Part shown: piece by piece, positions 25,930 to 37,383 of the stretch
Numbering within the stretch: position 1 is the stretch's first letter
How the letters are laid out: each line of letters begins with the position of its first letter
Source of the DNA: Larix kaempferi
Lineage: Eukaryota; Streptophyta; Pinopsida; Pinales; Pinaceae
DNA: 64,000 nt
Assembly (NCBI GenBank): GCA_027924585.1
Contig: BSBM01000871.1
Span: 372,001 to 436,000, forward strand
Direction: 5' to 3'
Notes under the pieces: model-generated
Database searches by the model: none
What the model saw: only the letters and a program-made list of their open reading frames with translations
What the model was told of the DNA's origin: nothing
Made by a program: the position numbers and the translations under genes

Positions 25930-25932
25930 TTC

Positions 25933-26987
25933 TGTTGTGGGGAAAATGCATCTATAGTTAAGGGGAGAAACTACCAACTTACGGTGATAAAGATAGACTT
26001 ACAAGCATTCTGCAAGTACAACAAATAAATGAAGAGATTAGGGTTTAGAGATGTAGGCACCTTATTCAGAAGGTTGATCCTAGCTTTGCCTCCCTCGCTC
26101 TTCAATACTTATCCAATGTCGCAATGCCCAGACCTGCAAAACAACTTGATACCATTCTCAAATACATTTGACTACACATATAAGACTGATATTCATAATA
26201 GAAGAAGACATCAGATTATAAACAAACTGTAATCAAATCTGAGACACATTAATAGGTCATATTTGGAAAGAGAAGAATGTCTGATCTTTATTAATGAATG
26301 AAAGCAATTACATACATTTATACCTTCATTCAAGCTTGGCACTTCACGAAACCTAGATTCAAGGTCTCCTGCTTCTGTTCTCCAAGGATTCCAGCCTCTA
26401 AGCAATTGTACTAGGGTTTATCAAAACTGAAGCACAAGAGAGGGGGATGAGGGTCTCCATTCCTCCAGCATAACTTTATAATTGGGCTTAGTTTCCTCAC
26501 ATGGCCCTTCTACCCTCCTTATATAGTCAATGAGGAAGAGGAAAAGAAGTTATAACCGCTCAAGAGGTTTCCAAACCAACTTAACTTACTCGAATTTCGA
26601 GATTTTGACCAAAACAGGAGTGTACTCTACTCTATAGTAGACAAATTCGCGTACACATGGCAATGGGTGCTACTTTTAATGAGGCAAAGTCGCATACACA
26701 CGCTACTATTTCAACAGTAGAGTCGCGCTCATATTGAAAAATGGCCAAAAACAGGCTTTTCTGCTCATTTTCAGGAGATGGTTTGGTCTGGAAAAATGTT
26801 CCTAAGGGTCATATACATCAAATGGGTCAAGAATGAGGTAATTTCAACAATTTTTAGTGTCCCAAATGACTCCTCCATCCACAATTGTCCTGTTGTGTGA
26901 CTGAACTTGATCTCAAGAAGTGTCGTCATGCGACCAAGGGAAGCAAGTGTCGTCACAGACGGAGAGGTGTCATTTCAAGCTATAATA
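25933..26987 (-). repeat. Element A, 5' LTR
   Basis: This is the second copy of the A LTR, matching 17,742-18,795 with about 24 substitutions and one inserted base near 26,373. It ends at CTATAATA followed by the TATAT target duplication. The minus-strand TATA box CTATATAA at 26,519-26,526 would start the genomic RNA. Confidence 0.92.
26519..26526 (-). promoter_or_regulatory. TATA box of element A 5' LTR
   Basis: CTATATAA on the minus strand, identical to the left copy, at a position suited to transcription into the element. Confidence 0.65.
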
Positions 26988-26992
26988 TATAT
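26988..26992. repeat. Target-site duplication of element A (right copy)
   Basis: TATAT, followed by CTCTCCCTTTCTCT, which continues the satellite exactly as in the uninterrupted copy near 62,205. Confidence 0.9.
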
Positions 26993-28855
26993 CTCTCCCT
27001 TTCTCTCTAAACCCCTAAAAATAAATCTCTCTTTCTCTAAATCCCTAATTTCCAAAGTATCTATCTCCTCTAAAACCTAACCCCTGAAATCTCTCTCTGT
27101 CTAAACCCCTAACCAACAATCTCTTTCTCTTTCTGAAATCCTAACACTAAATCTCCCTCTCTCTCTTCTCTCTCTCTAAATACCTAAACCCCAATCTCTC
27201 TAACTCTCTATCAAACTAAACATCTAACCTTCAATATTTCTCTTTCACTCTCTCTGTCTCTATACCCCTAAACCTATTTCTCTCTCTCTCTCTCTCTCTT
27301 TTTCTAAATTCCTAACCCACAAAATTCCTCTTAACGTGTAGCCCACAATCTCTCTCTCTCTCTCTCTCTAGATCCATAAACACCAATCTCTCTCTCTCTC
27401 CAAATCCATAAACACCAATCTCTCTCTCTCTAAAACCCTAACCATAAAGCTCTCTCTCTCTCTCTCTAAACACCTAACGCCAAATCTCTCTCTTTCTATA
27501 TCACTCTCTCTAAACCCCTAACTCTCTTTCTGTGTCTAAACCCCTTACCCCAATATCACTCTCTCTCTCTTTAAACCCCTAACCCATATTCTCTCTCTCT
27601 AAGCCTTTCACCTCCATTCTCTCTCTCTCTCCCTAAACCCCAATATCTTTGTCTCTCTCTAAATCCCTCACCCCAAATCTCTCTCTCTCTCTCTCTCGCT
27701 CTCTTTAAACACCTAATCCCTAGTCTCTCTTTCTCTCTCTCTCTAAACACGTAATCTCTCTCTCTCTCTAAACTAATTTAACCCATGTAATAATAACACC
27801 TAAATATTGCTCTCTCTCACTCTATCTCTCTCTCTCTAACCCCCATTCTCTCTCTCTCTTTCTCTCTCTCTCTCTAAACCCATACCCCCATATCTCTCTC
27901 TCTAAATCCCTAACCCCCAATCTCTTTATCTCTCTAAACCCCTATCCCCTAATCTCTCTCTCTCTCTCTCTCTTTAAACCCCTAAAGCATAAACCAACCT
28001 CTCTCTCTCTCTTTCAACCTAAACCTCTAACCTTCAATATCTCTCTCTCTCTCTCTCTCTCTAAACCGATAACCCCCAAACTCTGTCTCTCTAAACCCCT
28101 AACAAACAATCCATCTCTCTCTCTCACTCTAAACCCATAACCCCCAATTTCTCTTTCTCTTTCTATCTATCTCTCTCTCTAAATCACTAACCCCCAATCT
28201 CTCTCTCTCTAAACATTTTACCCTCAATATCCTTCTCTCTTTCACTAAATTCATAACCTCCAATCTTTCTCTCTAAAGCTTTAACCTCCATTCTCTCTCT
28301 CTCTCAACCCCTAAACCACAATATCTATCTCTAAATCCCTAACACAAAATCTCTCTTTCTCTCTAAAGCACGAAACTCCAATCTCTCTCTTCCATTAAAC
28401 CCTTAATCTCTAATATCTCTCTCTAAACCTTTAATATCCAATATCTCTCTCTCTCTAAGACCATAACCTCCTATATCTCTCTATCTCTATATATTCCCCA
28501 AACCGCTAACCCCCAATATATTTCTCTCTCTCTCTCTAACCCCGAAAATATTTCTCTTTAAACCCCTAACCCACAGTCTCTAACTCACTCTCTCTTTAAA
28601 CTCTTAAACCCAAATCTCTCTCTCTCTCTCTCAACCCCTAACCCCGAATCTCTCTTTCTAAAATCCTAACTCCTAGTCTCTCTTTCCCTCTCTAAAACCC
28701 TAACCTCCAATATCTCTCTAAACTGGTAACCCCTAATCTCTCTCTCTCTCTCTCTAAACCCCTAGCCCCTAATATCTCTCTCTCCATCTCTATCCCTCTC
28801 TCTAAACCCCTAACCCTAGATCTCTTTCTCTCTCTCTCTCTCAATCCCTAACCCC

Positions 28856-28908
<53 letters not shown>

Positions 28909-29186
28909 AAACCCTAACCGCCATTCTCTCTATCTCTCTAAAACCCTAACAGACAATCTCACTCTCTCTTTGAACCCCCAACCTTCAATATTTATTTCTC
29001 TCTATCTAAACCCCAAGCCCCAATCTCTCTCTCTAAAATCCTAGCACCTGATATCTCTCTCTCATTATCTATCAATCTATCTAAACCCCTAACCCCAATT
29101 TCTCTGTCTCTCAAAATCCTTATTTTCAACCTCTCTCTCTAAATCCCTAACCCCCGATTGCTTTCTTTCTTTAAACCACTAACACC

Positions 29187-29218
<32 letters not shown>

Positions 29219-29250
<32 letters not shown>
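29219..29250. repeat. (CA)n microsatellite
   Basis: About 16 perfect CA repeats replacing the CT run of one unit, followed by CTAT repeats. Confidence 0.9.
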
Positions 29251-29253
<3 letters not shown>

Positions 29254-29628
29254 TCTATCTATCTATATAAACACATAACCCCAATATATATCTCTCTCTA
29301 AATCCCTAATCCCCAATCTATCTCTATCTAAATCCCTAATACCCAATCTCTCTCTCTCTCTCTCTAAATCCCTAACGCTCAATCGTTTGTTATCTCTATA
29401 AACCCCTAATGCCCAAAAATATCTCTACCTTTCTCTCTATACCCCTAAAACCCAATCTCTCTCTCTCTCTCTCTCTAAATCCCTAAGCCCCAAAATCTCT
29501 CTCTGTAAACCCTAACCCCTGAAATCTCCCTCTCTCTAAACCCATAACCCTCAATCTCTCTCTCTCTCTCTCTAAACCCCTAACCCTAAATCTTCCTCTC
29601 TCTTTCTCTCTAAACCCCTAAACCCCAA

Positions 29629-29647
<19 letters not shown>

Positions 29648-29693
<46 letters not shown>
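29648..29693. repeat. (CA)n microsatellite
   Basis: About 23 perfect CA repeats, the longest in the window, directly after a (TC)n run. Confidence 0.9.
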
Positions 29694-29696
<3 letters not shown>

Positions 29697-30997
29697 TCTT
29701 CCACTCTCTAAACCACTAAACTCCAATCTCTCTATCCCTCACCAAACCCCTAAAAACAAATCTCTCTCTCCCTCTAAATGCGTAACTCCAAATCTCTCTC
29801 TGTAAACAACTAACCCCCTAATCTATCTCTCTCTCTAAACCCTTACCCTCAATCTCCCTCTTTCTTTCTCTAAACTACTAACTGCCAATCTCTCTCTTTC
29901 TGTAAACCTTTAACCTCCATGCTCTCTCTCTCTAAAACCCTAGACCACAATCTCTCTCTGTCTCTCTAAATCCATAACACCAAATTTGTCTTTCTCTCTC
30001 TAAAACCCTAAAATCCAATCTCTCTCTCTCTCTAAACACCTAATCCCCAATCTCTCTCTCTCAAACCCCTAACCTCCAATCTCTCTCTCTTTCTCTCTAA
30101 ACTCCAATCTCTCTCTCTCTAAAGCAATAACCTTTAATATCTCTCTTTCTCTCTCTCTCTCTCTAAACACATAAACCTTAACCCCTAATCTATTTCTCTC
30201 TCTCTACACGCCTAAACCATAATCTCTCTCACTCTCTCTCTAATCCCCTAACCCCCAATCTCTCTCTCGCTCTTTCTCTCTTTCAACCCTTAAACCTCAT
30301 TTTATCTCTCTCTCTAAACACCTAACTCTCAATCTCTATTTCTCTCTCTAAAACCCTAAACTCTAATATCTCCCTCACACTCTCTCTAAATCGCTAACCC
30401 CCAATCTCTATCTTTAAACCTCTAAACCCCATTCTCTCTCTCCCTCTCTCTCTCTCTCTCCATCTCTCTCCCTCTCTCTAAACCCCTAACCCCTGATCTC
30501 TATCTCTCCCTGAATCCCTAACCCCCAATATCTCTCTTTCTCTCTTTCTCTCTCTCTCAACCCCTAACACCCTTTCTCCTTATCTCTCTAAGCCCCTAAC
30601 AACCAATATAACTCTCTCTCTAATCCCATGACCCCTGATATTTCCTTCTCTCTCTCTAAAATCCAAGCCATGAATCTCTCTTTCTCTCTCTAAAAAACTA
30701 ATCACAAACTCTCTCTCTAAACCCCTAACCCCCAATCCCTTTCTCTCTATCTAAATCCCAAATACCAATCTCTCTCTCTCTCTCTCTCACTCACTATCTA
30801 TCTATCCAAACCCCTAACCCCAAACTCTTTCTCTCTTAGCCCCTAATCCCCAATATCTCTCTCTCTAAACCCCTAACCATCAATCCCTTTCTCTCTCACT
30901 AAGAACCTAACCCCAAATATATATTTCCCCCTTTAACTCTAAACCCCTAAAACTCAATCTCCCTCTCCCTCCCCCCTCTCTCTAAATCGCTAACCCC

Positions 30998-31032
<35 letters not shown>

Positions 31033-32903
31033 AATCCCTAAACCCCATTCTCTAAACTCCTATGCTCTGAAATATATAACTCTCTCTCTCCCTAAACACC
31101 TAACCCCAATCTCTCTCTTAACCCCTAACCCACAATCTCTCTCTCTCTCTAAATCCATAACCCCCTATCTCTCTCTCTCTCTCTAAAACCCTAACCATAT
31201 ATCCATCTATATCTCTACATCTCTCTCTCTAAACACCTAACCGCAAATGTCTCCCTATCCATATCACTCTCTCTGAACCCCTAATTCTCTCTCTCCCTCT
31301 CTCTAAACCCATTACTATAATCTCACACACTCTCTCTAAACCCCTAAACCCCACTCTCTTTTGCTCTAAATACCTAACCCCAAATCTCGCTCTCTCTCTA
31401 TTTAAACCGCTAAACCCCAATCTCGCACTCTCTAAACTATTAACCTCCAATCTCTCTCTCTATGTCAACTATTAACCTCTCTCTCTCTCCCTCTAAACAC
31501 CTAACCCTTAACCCCAATCTAGTTCTCTCTCTCACTAAACCCCTAAAGTGGAATATCTCACTCTATGTCTGAACCCCTATCCTCCAAACTCTATCTCTCT
31601 CTCAACCACTGACCGCTATTCTCTCTATATAAACCCCTAACTCCCAATCTCTATCTCTCTCTCTCTAAAACCCTAACCCCCAATATCTCTCTCTCTCTCT
31701 CTCACACACACACAGACACACAAACACAAAATTCCTAACCCCCAATCTCTCTATGTCTCTCTAAACCACTAACTCCCAATCTCTCTCTTTCTCTCTCTCT
31801 CTCTCTCTGAATCCCTAACCCCGATTTTCTCTCTCTCTAAACTCCTAACAAGGAATCTCACTGTCTCTCTAAACCCCTGACCCATTATATTTATTTCTCT
31901 CTCTCTAAACCCCGAGACCCCAATCTCTCTCTCTCTCTCGAATCCCCTAACACCCAATCTCTCTCTCTCACTCTCTCTCTGTCTCTCTAAACCCCTAAAC
32001 CCTAATCCCTTTCTCTCTCTGTAAACCCTTAACACCCAATCTGTCTCTCTCTCTCACTATATATCTATCTAAACCCCTAAACAAAATCTCTCTCTCTCTC
32101 TAAACCCCTAATCCCCAATCTCTCTCTCTAAACTCCTAACCCCCAATCCCCCCTCTCTCTCTCGCTCTCTCTAAACACCTAAACCCCAATATCTTTCTCT
32201 TTCTTTCTCTCTAAACCCATAAACCTCAATCTCTCTCTCTCTCTCTCTCTAAATCCATAACCCCCAATCTCTCTATCCACAAATCCCAACCCCCAAGATC
32301 TCTCTTTCTCTAAACCCCTAACCCCCAATCCCTTTCTCTCTCTCTAAATCCTAAATACTGATATCTCTCTCTCAAACACACAATCACTGTCTATCTATCC
32401 ATCCAAACCCGTAAACGCTTTCTCTCTAAACCCATAATCGCCAATCTCTCTCTCTCTAAACCCCTAACCCTCAATCACTTTCTCTCTAACTAAGTCCCTA
32501 ACCCCCAATATATGTCTCTCCCTTTATCTCTAAACCCTTAAACCTCAATCTCCCTCTCCCCCCCTCTCTCTCTAAATCCCTAATGCCCAATCTCTCTCTC
32601 TCTCTCTCTCTCTCTCCAAATCCCTAACCCCCATTCCCTAAACACCTAACCCCAATCTCTCTCTTAACCCCTATCCCACAATCTCTCTCTCTCTAAAACC
32701 CTAACCATAAATCTATCTCTCTCTCTACATATCTCTCTCTAAACACCTAACCCGAATATATCACTCTCTCTAAACCCCTAATTCTCTCCTCTCTCTCTAA
32801 ACCCATTATCCCAATCTCACACACTCTCTCTCTAAAACCCTAAACCCCACTCTCTCTCTCTAAATCCGACACCCCAAATATCTCTTTCTAAGCCCCTAAA
32901 TTC

Positions 32904-32953
<50 letters not shown>

Positions 32954-33009
32954 TTAAACCTCTAATACCCAATCCCTCTCTCTCTAAACTATTAACCTCG
33001 AATCTCTCT

Positions 33010-33100
33010 CTCTAAACACCTAATCCTTAACCCCCAATCTATTTCTCTCTCTCTCTAAACACCTAATCCTTAACCCCCAATCTATTTCTCTCTCTCACTA
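33010..33100. repeat. Perfect recent tandem duplication inside satellite
   Basis: A unit of about 46 bp containing AACACCTAATCCTTAACCCC and TATTTCTCTC occurs twice in a row with no visible difference, indicating recent slippage or unequal exchange. A similar fresh duplication of about 36 bp is at 60,245-60,320. Confidence 0.7.
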
Positions 33101-33632
33101 AACCGCTAAAGCGAAATATATCACTCTATGTCTAAACCCCTAACCTCCAAACTCTATCTTTCTCAACCACTAATCCCTATTCTCTCTCTATAAACCCTAA
33201 CTATGAATCTCTATCTCTCTCTCTCTCTCTAAAACCCTAACCCCCAATCTCTCTCTCTCTCTCTAAGCCCCTAAACCCCAATATCTCTCTCTCCCTCTCT
33301 TTCACACACACACACACAAAATTACTAACCCCCAATCTCTCTATGTCTCTTTAAATCCATAACCACCAATATCTCTCTCTCTCTCTCTCTCATTTTCCCT
33401 CTAAACCCCTAACAAACAATCTCACTCTCTCTCTAAACCCTTGACCCATGATATTTCTTTCTCTCTCTTTAAACCCCAAGGCCCCAATCTCTCTCTCTAA
33501 GCCCCTAATACCCAACCTCTCTCTGTCTCTCTCACTATCTATCTATATATCTAAACCCCTAATCGCAACCTCTCTCTCTCTAAACCACTAAACCATAATC
33601 CCTTTCTCTCTTTGTAAACCCTTAACACCCAA

Positions 33633-33663
<31 letters not shown>

Positions 33664-35568
33664 AAACCCCTAAAAAAAATCTCTCTCTAAACCCCTAATC
33701 CCCAATATCTCTCTCTAAATATCTCTCCCTCTCTCTCTCTCTCTCTCTAAATACATAACCCCCAATCTCTCTCTATAAACCCCAACTCCCAATATCTCTC
33801 TCTCTAAACCCCTAACCCCCAATATCTCTCTCTCTCTAAACACCTATCCCCATCTCTTTCTAAACACCTAACCCACAACCTCTCTCTCTCTCTCTCTCTC
33901 AATTCATAAACCCCAATCTCTCTCTCTGTTTAAACCTCTAACCTCGAATCTCTCTCTCTAAACACCTAACCCAGAATCTCTCTTATTCTCAACTCTAACC
34001 TCTATGTATCTGTCTCTCTCTAAACCCCTAACCCTTATCCCCCAATCTATTTCTCTCTCTCTCTAAACCCCTAAACCGCAATCTCTCTCTCTCTCTAAAC
34101 CACTAACCCCCAATCACTATCTCTCTCTAAAACCCTGACCCATAATCTCTCTCTCTCTCTCTCTCTAAAGCAATAAACTCCAATCTCTCTCTCTCTCTCT
34201 CACTAAATTCCAAAACCCCAATATCTCTCTCTGTCTCTCTAAATCCCTAAACTCCAATGTCTCTCCTTCTCTCTTTCTCTCTCTCCCTCTAAATTCCTAA
34301 CCCCCATTCTCTCTTTATAAACCCCAATGCCCAAGATATCTCTCTCTAAATCCCTAACCCCAATCTCTCTCTCTCTCTGAACACCTAACCCCTAATCTCT
34401 CTACATACCCCTAACCCACAATATCTATCTCTCTAAATCCATAACCCTCAGTCTCTCTCTCTCTCTCTCTCTAAACAACTAACCCCCAATCTCTCTATAT
34501 ATCCCTAACCCACAATCTCTCTCTCTCTAAATCCATAACTCTCAATCTCTCTCTCCCTCTCAAAACCTACCCCCCATTCTCTCTCTTTATCTCAAAACAC
34601 CTAACCTCCAATCTCTCTTTATTTCTCTCTAAACCCCTATCCCCCAATAATCATCTGTGTATCACTCTCTCTCTATAAATCCATAACAGGTAATCAATAT
34701 CTCTCTCTCTAAAATCTAATCTATCTCTCAAAACCCCTAACCCCAATCTCTCTCTCTCTCTCTCTCAACACCTAATTCGCAATCTCTCTCTCTCTCTTTC
34801 TCTCTCTATAACCATAACCCACAATCTCTATCTCTCCCTCTCTAAACTTCTAACCTCCAATATGTCTCTGTCTCTCTGAACCCCTTACACTCAATCTCCC
34901 CACTCTCTCTCTAAACCACTAACTCCCAATCTCTCTCTCTCTCTAAACCCTTAAACTCCATTATCTCTCTATAAACCCCTAAACCACGACCTCTCTATCT
35001 CTCTCTAAATACCTAACCCCAAATATCTATCTATCTATCTATCTATCTATATATATATATATATAAATCCCTAAGCTCCAATATATATCTATATTTAAAC
35101 CCCCAACCCCCATTCTCTCTCTCTAATCCCTTAACCTCCAATCTCTCTTTCTCTCTAAACTCCAATATCTCTCTCACCCTTTCTATAAACTTCTAACCCC
35201 TAACCCTGATTCTCTCTCTCTAGACCCCTAAACCGACAAATATTTGTCTCTCTCTCCATCTCTCTCACTCCCTCTAAACCCCTAACCCATGATATCTCTC
35301 TATTTGTATGTCTATCTCTCTCTAAATGCCTAGCCCCAAATCTCTCTCTTCATCTCTTTATCTCTCTCTCTCTCTAAACACCTAACCCCCATTCTCTATG
35401 TCTCTCTCTAAAACCCTAAACTCCAATATCTCCCTGAGTCGCTAACCTCCAATCTATCTATCTCTCTCTAAACCCCCAACCCCCAATCTCTCTCTCTCTC
35501 TCTCTCTAAACCCTTAAACCCCAATCTCTCACTCCATCTCTATCCCTCTATCCAAAACCCTAACCCCT

Positions 35569-35603
<35 letters not shown>

Positions 35604-36121
35604 CCCTAACCCCTATTCTCTCTTTTTCTCCCCCCTCTCTCTCTATCTATCTAAAATCCTAACCTCGACTCTCTCTATCTCTTTAAAACCCTAACAACCA
35701 ATATCACTCTCTCTTTGAACCCCCACACCCCAATATTTCTTTCTCTCTGTCTAAATCCCAAGCCCCAATCTCTTTCTCTCTCTCTCTCTCTATACCCACA
35801 ACACCCAATCGCTCTCTCACTGTCTATATATCTATCTAAGCCCCTAACCCCAATCTACCTCTCTCTCTAAACCCCTAATATCAATCTCTCTCTCTCTCTC
35901 TAAACCCCTAATATCAATCTCTCTCTCTCTCTCTAAGCCCCTAACCCCCAATCTCTTTATTTCTCTCTAAAAACCTAGCAGTCAATCTCTACCTCTCTCT
36001 AAACCCCTAATCTCAATCTCTCACTCTAAACCCCTAACCCCTAATCTCTCTCTCTCTAAACCCATAACCACCTATATCTCTCCCTCTCTCTCTAATCCCC
36101 AAACCCTTAACCCCCTATCTA

Positions 36122-36167
<46 letters not shown>

Positions 36168-37383
36168 ACCCAAAAAATATCTCTTGCTAAACCCCTAAAC
36201 CACAGTCTCTCTCTCACTCTCTCTCTAAACCGTTAACCCCAAATGTCTCTCTCTCTCTCTAAACCCCTAACCCCCAGTCTCTCTTTCTCTGTCTAAAACC
36301 ATAAACTCCAATATCTTCCTAAGCCGGTAACCTCCAATATATCTATATCTCTCTAAACCCCCAATCTCTCCCTCTCTCTAAGCCCTTAAATCCAATTCTC
36401 TCACTCCATCTCTATCCCTCTGTCCAAACCCCTAACTCCCGATCTCTATCTCTCTCTCTCTCTCTAAAACCCTAACCCCCATTCTCTCTATCCGTCTAAA
36501 ACCCGAACAGCCAATATCACTCTCTCTTTGAACCCCTACGCCCCAATATTTATTTATCTCTATCTAAATCCCAAGCCCCAATCTCTCTCTATACCCATAA
36601 CACCCAATCTCTCTCTCTCTCACTATCTATATATCTATCTAAACCCCTAACCCCAATCTCTCTCTCTCTCTAAAGCCCTAATCTCAATCTCTCTCTCTCT
36701 CTCTAAGCCCTCAACGCCCAATCTCTTTCTCCCTCTCTAAAAAGCTAGCACCCAATCTCTCTCTCTCTCTCTATCCAAACCCCTAACTCCAATCTCTCTC
36801 TCTCCCTCTCTCTAAACCCCTAATATCCAATCTCTCTCTCTCTCTAAACCCATAACACTCAATCTTTTTCCCTCTCTCTAAACCCATAACCTCCAATATA
36901 TATCTTTCCCTCTCTCTAAACCTCTAAAAATAGATCCCCCCCTCTCTCTAAATACCTTACCCCCAATATATATATATATATAAATACCTAACCCCCAAAA
37001 TATATATATCTCTCTCTAAACCCTTACATGTTAAATCTCCCTGTCTCTCTATAAAACCCTAACCCCCATTCTCTCTCTCTCTCTCTCTAAAACCATCACC
37101 CCAAATCTCCCTCTCTCGCTCTCAATGTAAACCTATAACCTTCAATTTCTCTATCCCTCTATAAACCACTAAATACAAATCTCTCTCTCCCTCTCAACAC
37201 CTTACCCCAAATCTCTCACTTTCTATCTCTCTCTCTCTCTCTACACCCCTAATCCTAATCTCTCTCTTTCTCTCTAAACCCCTAATCCCTAATCTCTCTC
37301 TCTAAACCCCTAACGATCAATCATTTTCTCTCTCTCTCTCTAAACCCCTAACCCTTAATATATATCTATCCCTTTCTCTATAA

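Larger units (their letters stand above)
17742..26987 (-). mobile_element. Element A: non-autonomous Tat-like Ty3/Gypsy LTR retrotransposon
   Basis: This 9,246 bp insertion is bounded by two about 1,055 bp LTRs and a 5 bp duplication. Minus-strand orientation follows from the primer site beside the right LTR, the polypurine tract beside the left LTR and the minus-strand ORF. Only one coding region is retained (zinc knuckles plus protease); capsid, reverse transcriptase, RNase H and integrase are absent. By eye the LTRs differ at about 24 positions plus one 1 bp indel (about 2.3%), so the insertion is older than element B. It would need proteins supplied in trans, most plausibly by a B-like element, because LTR ends, primer site and polypurine tract are alike. 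Confidence 0.9.
26993..37383. repeat. CT-rich minisatellite (middle block)
   Basis: Same unit structure and G-poor plus strand as the left block. The first 1.8 kb (26,988 to about 28,780) is collinear with 62,208-64,000. The stretch 33,840-37,383 is the second copy of 13,900-17,741, and 35,418-37,383 also matches about 60,315-62,215. No gene is present. Confidence 0.95.
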
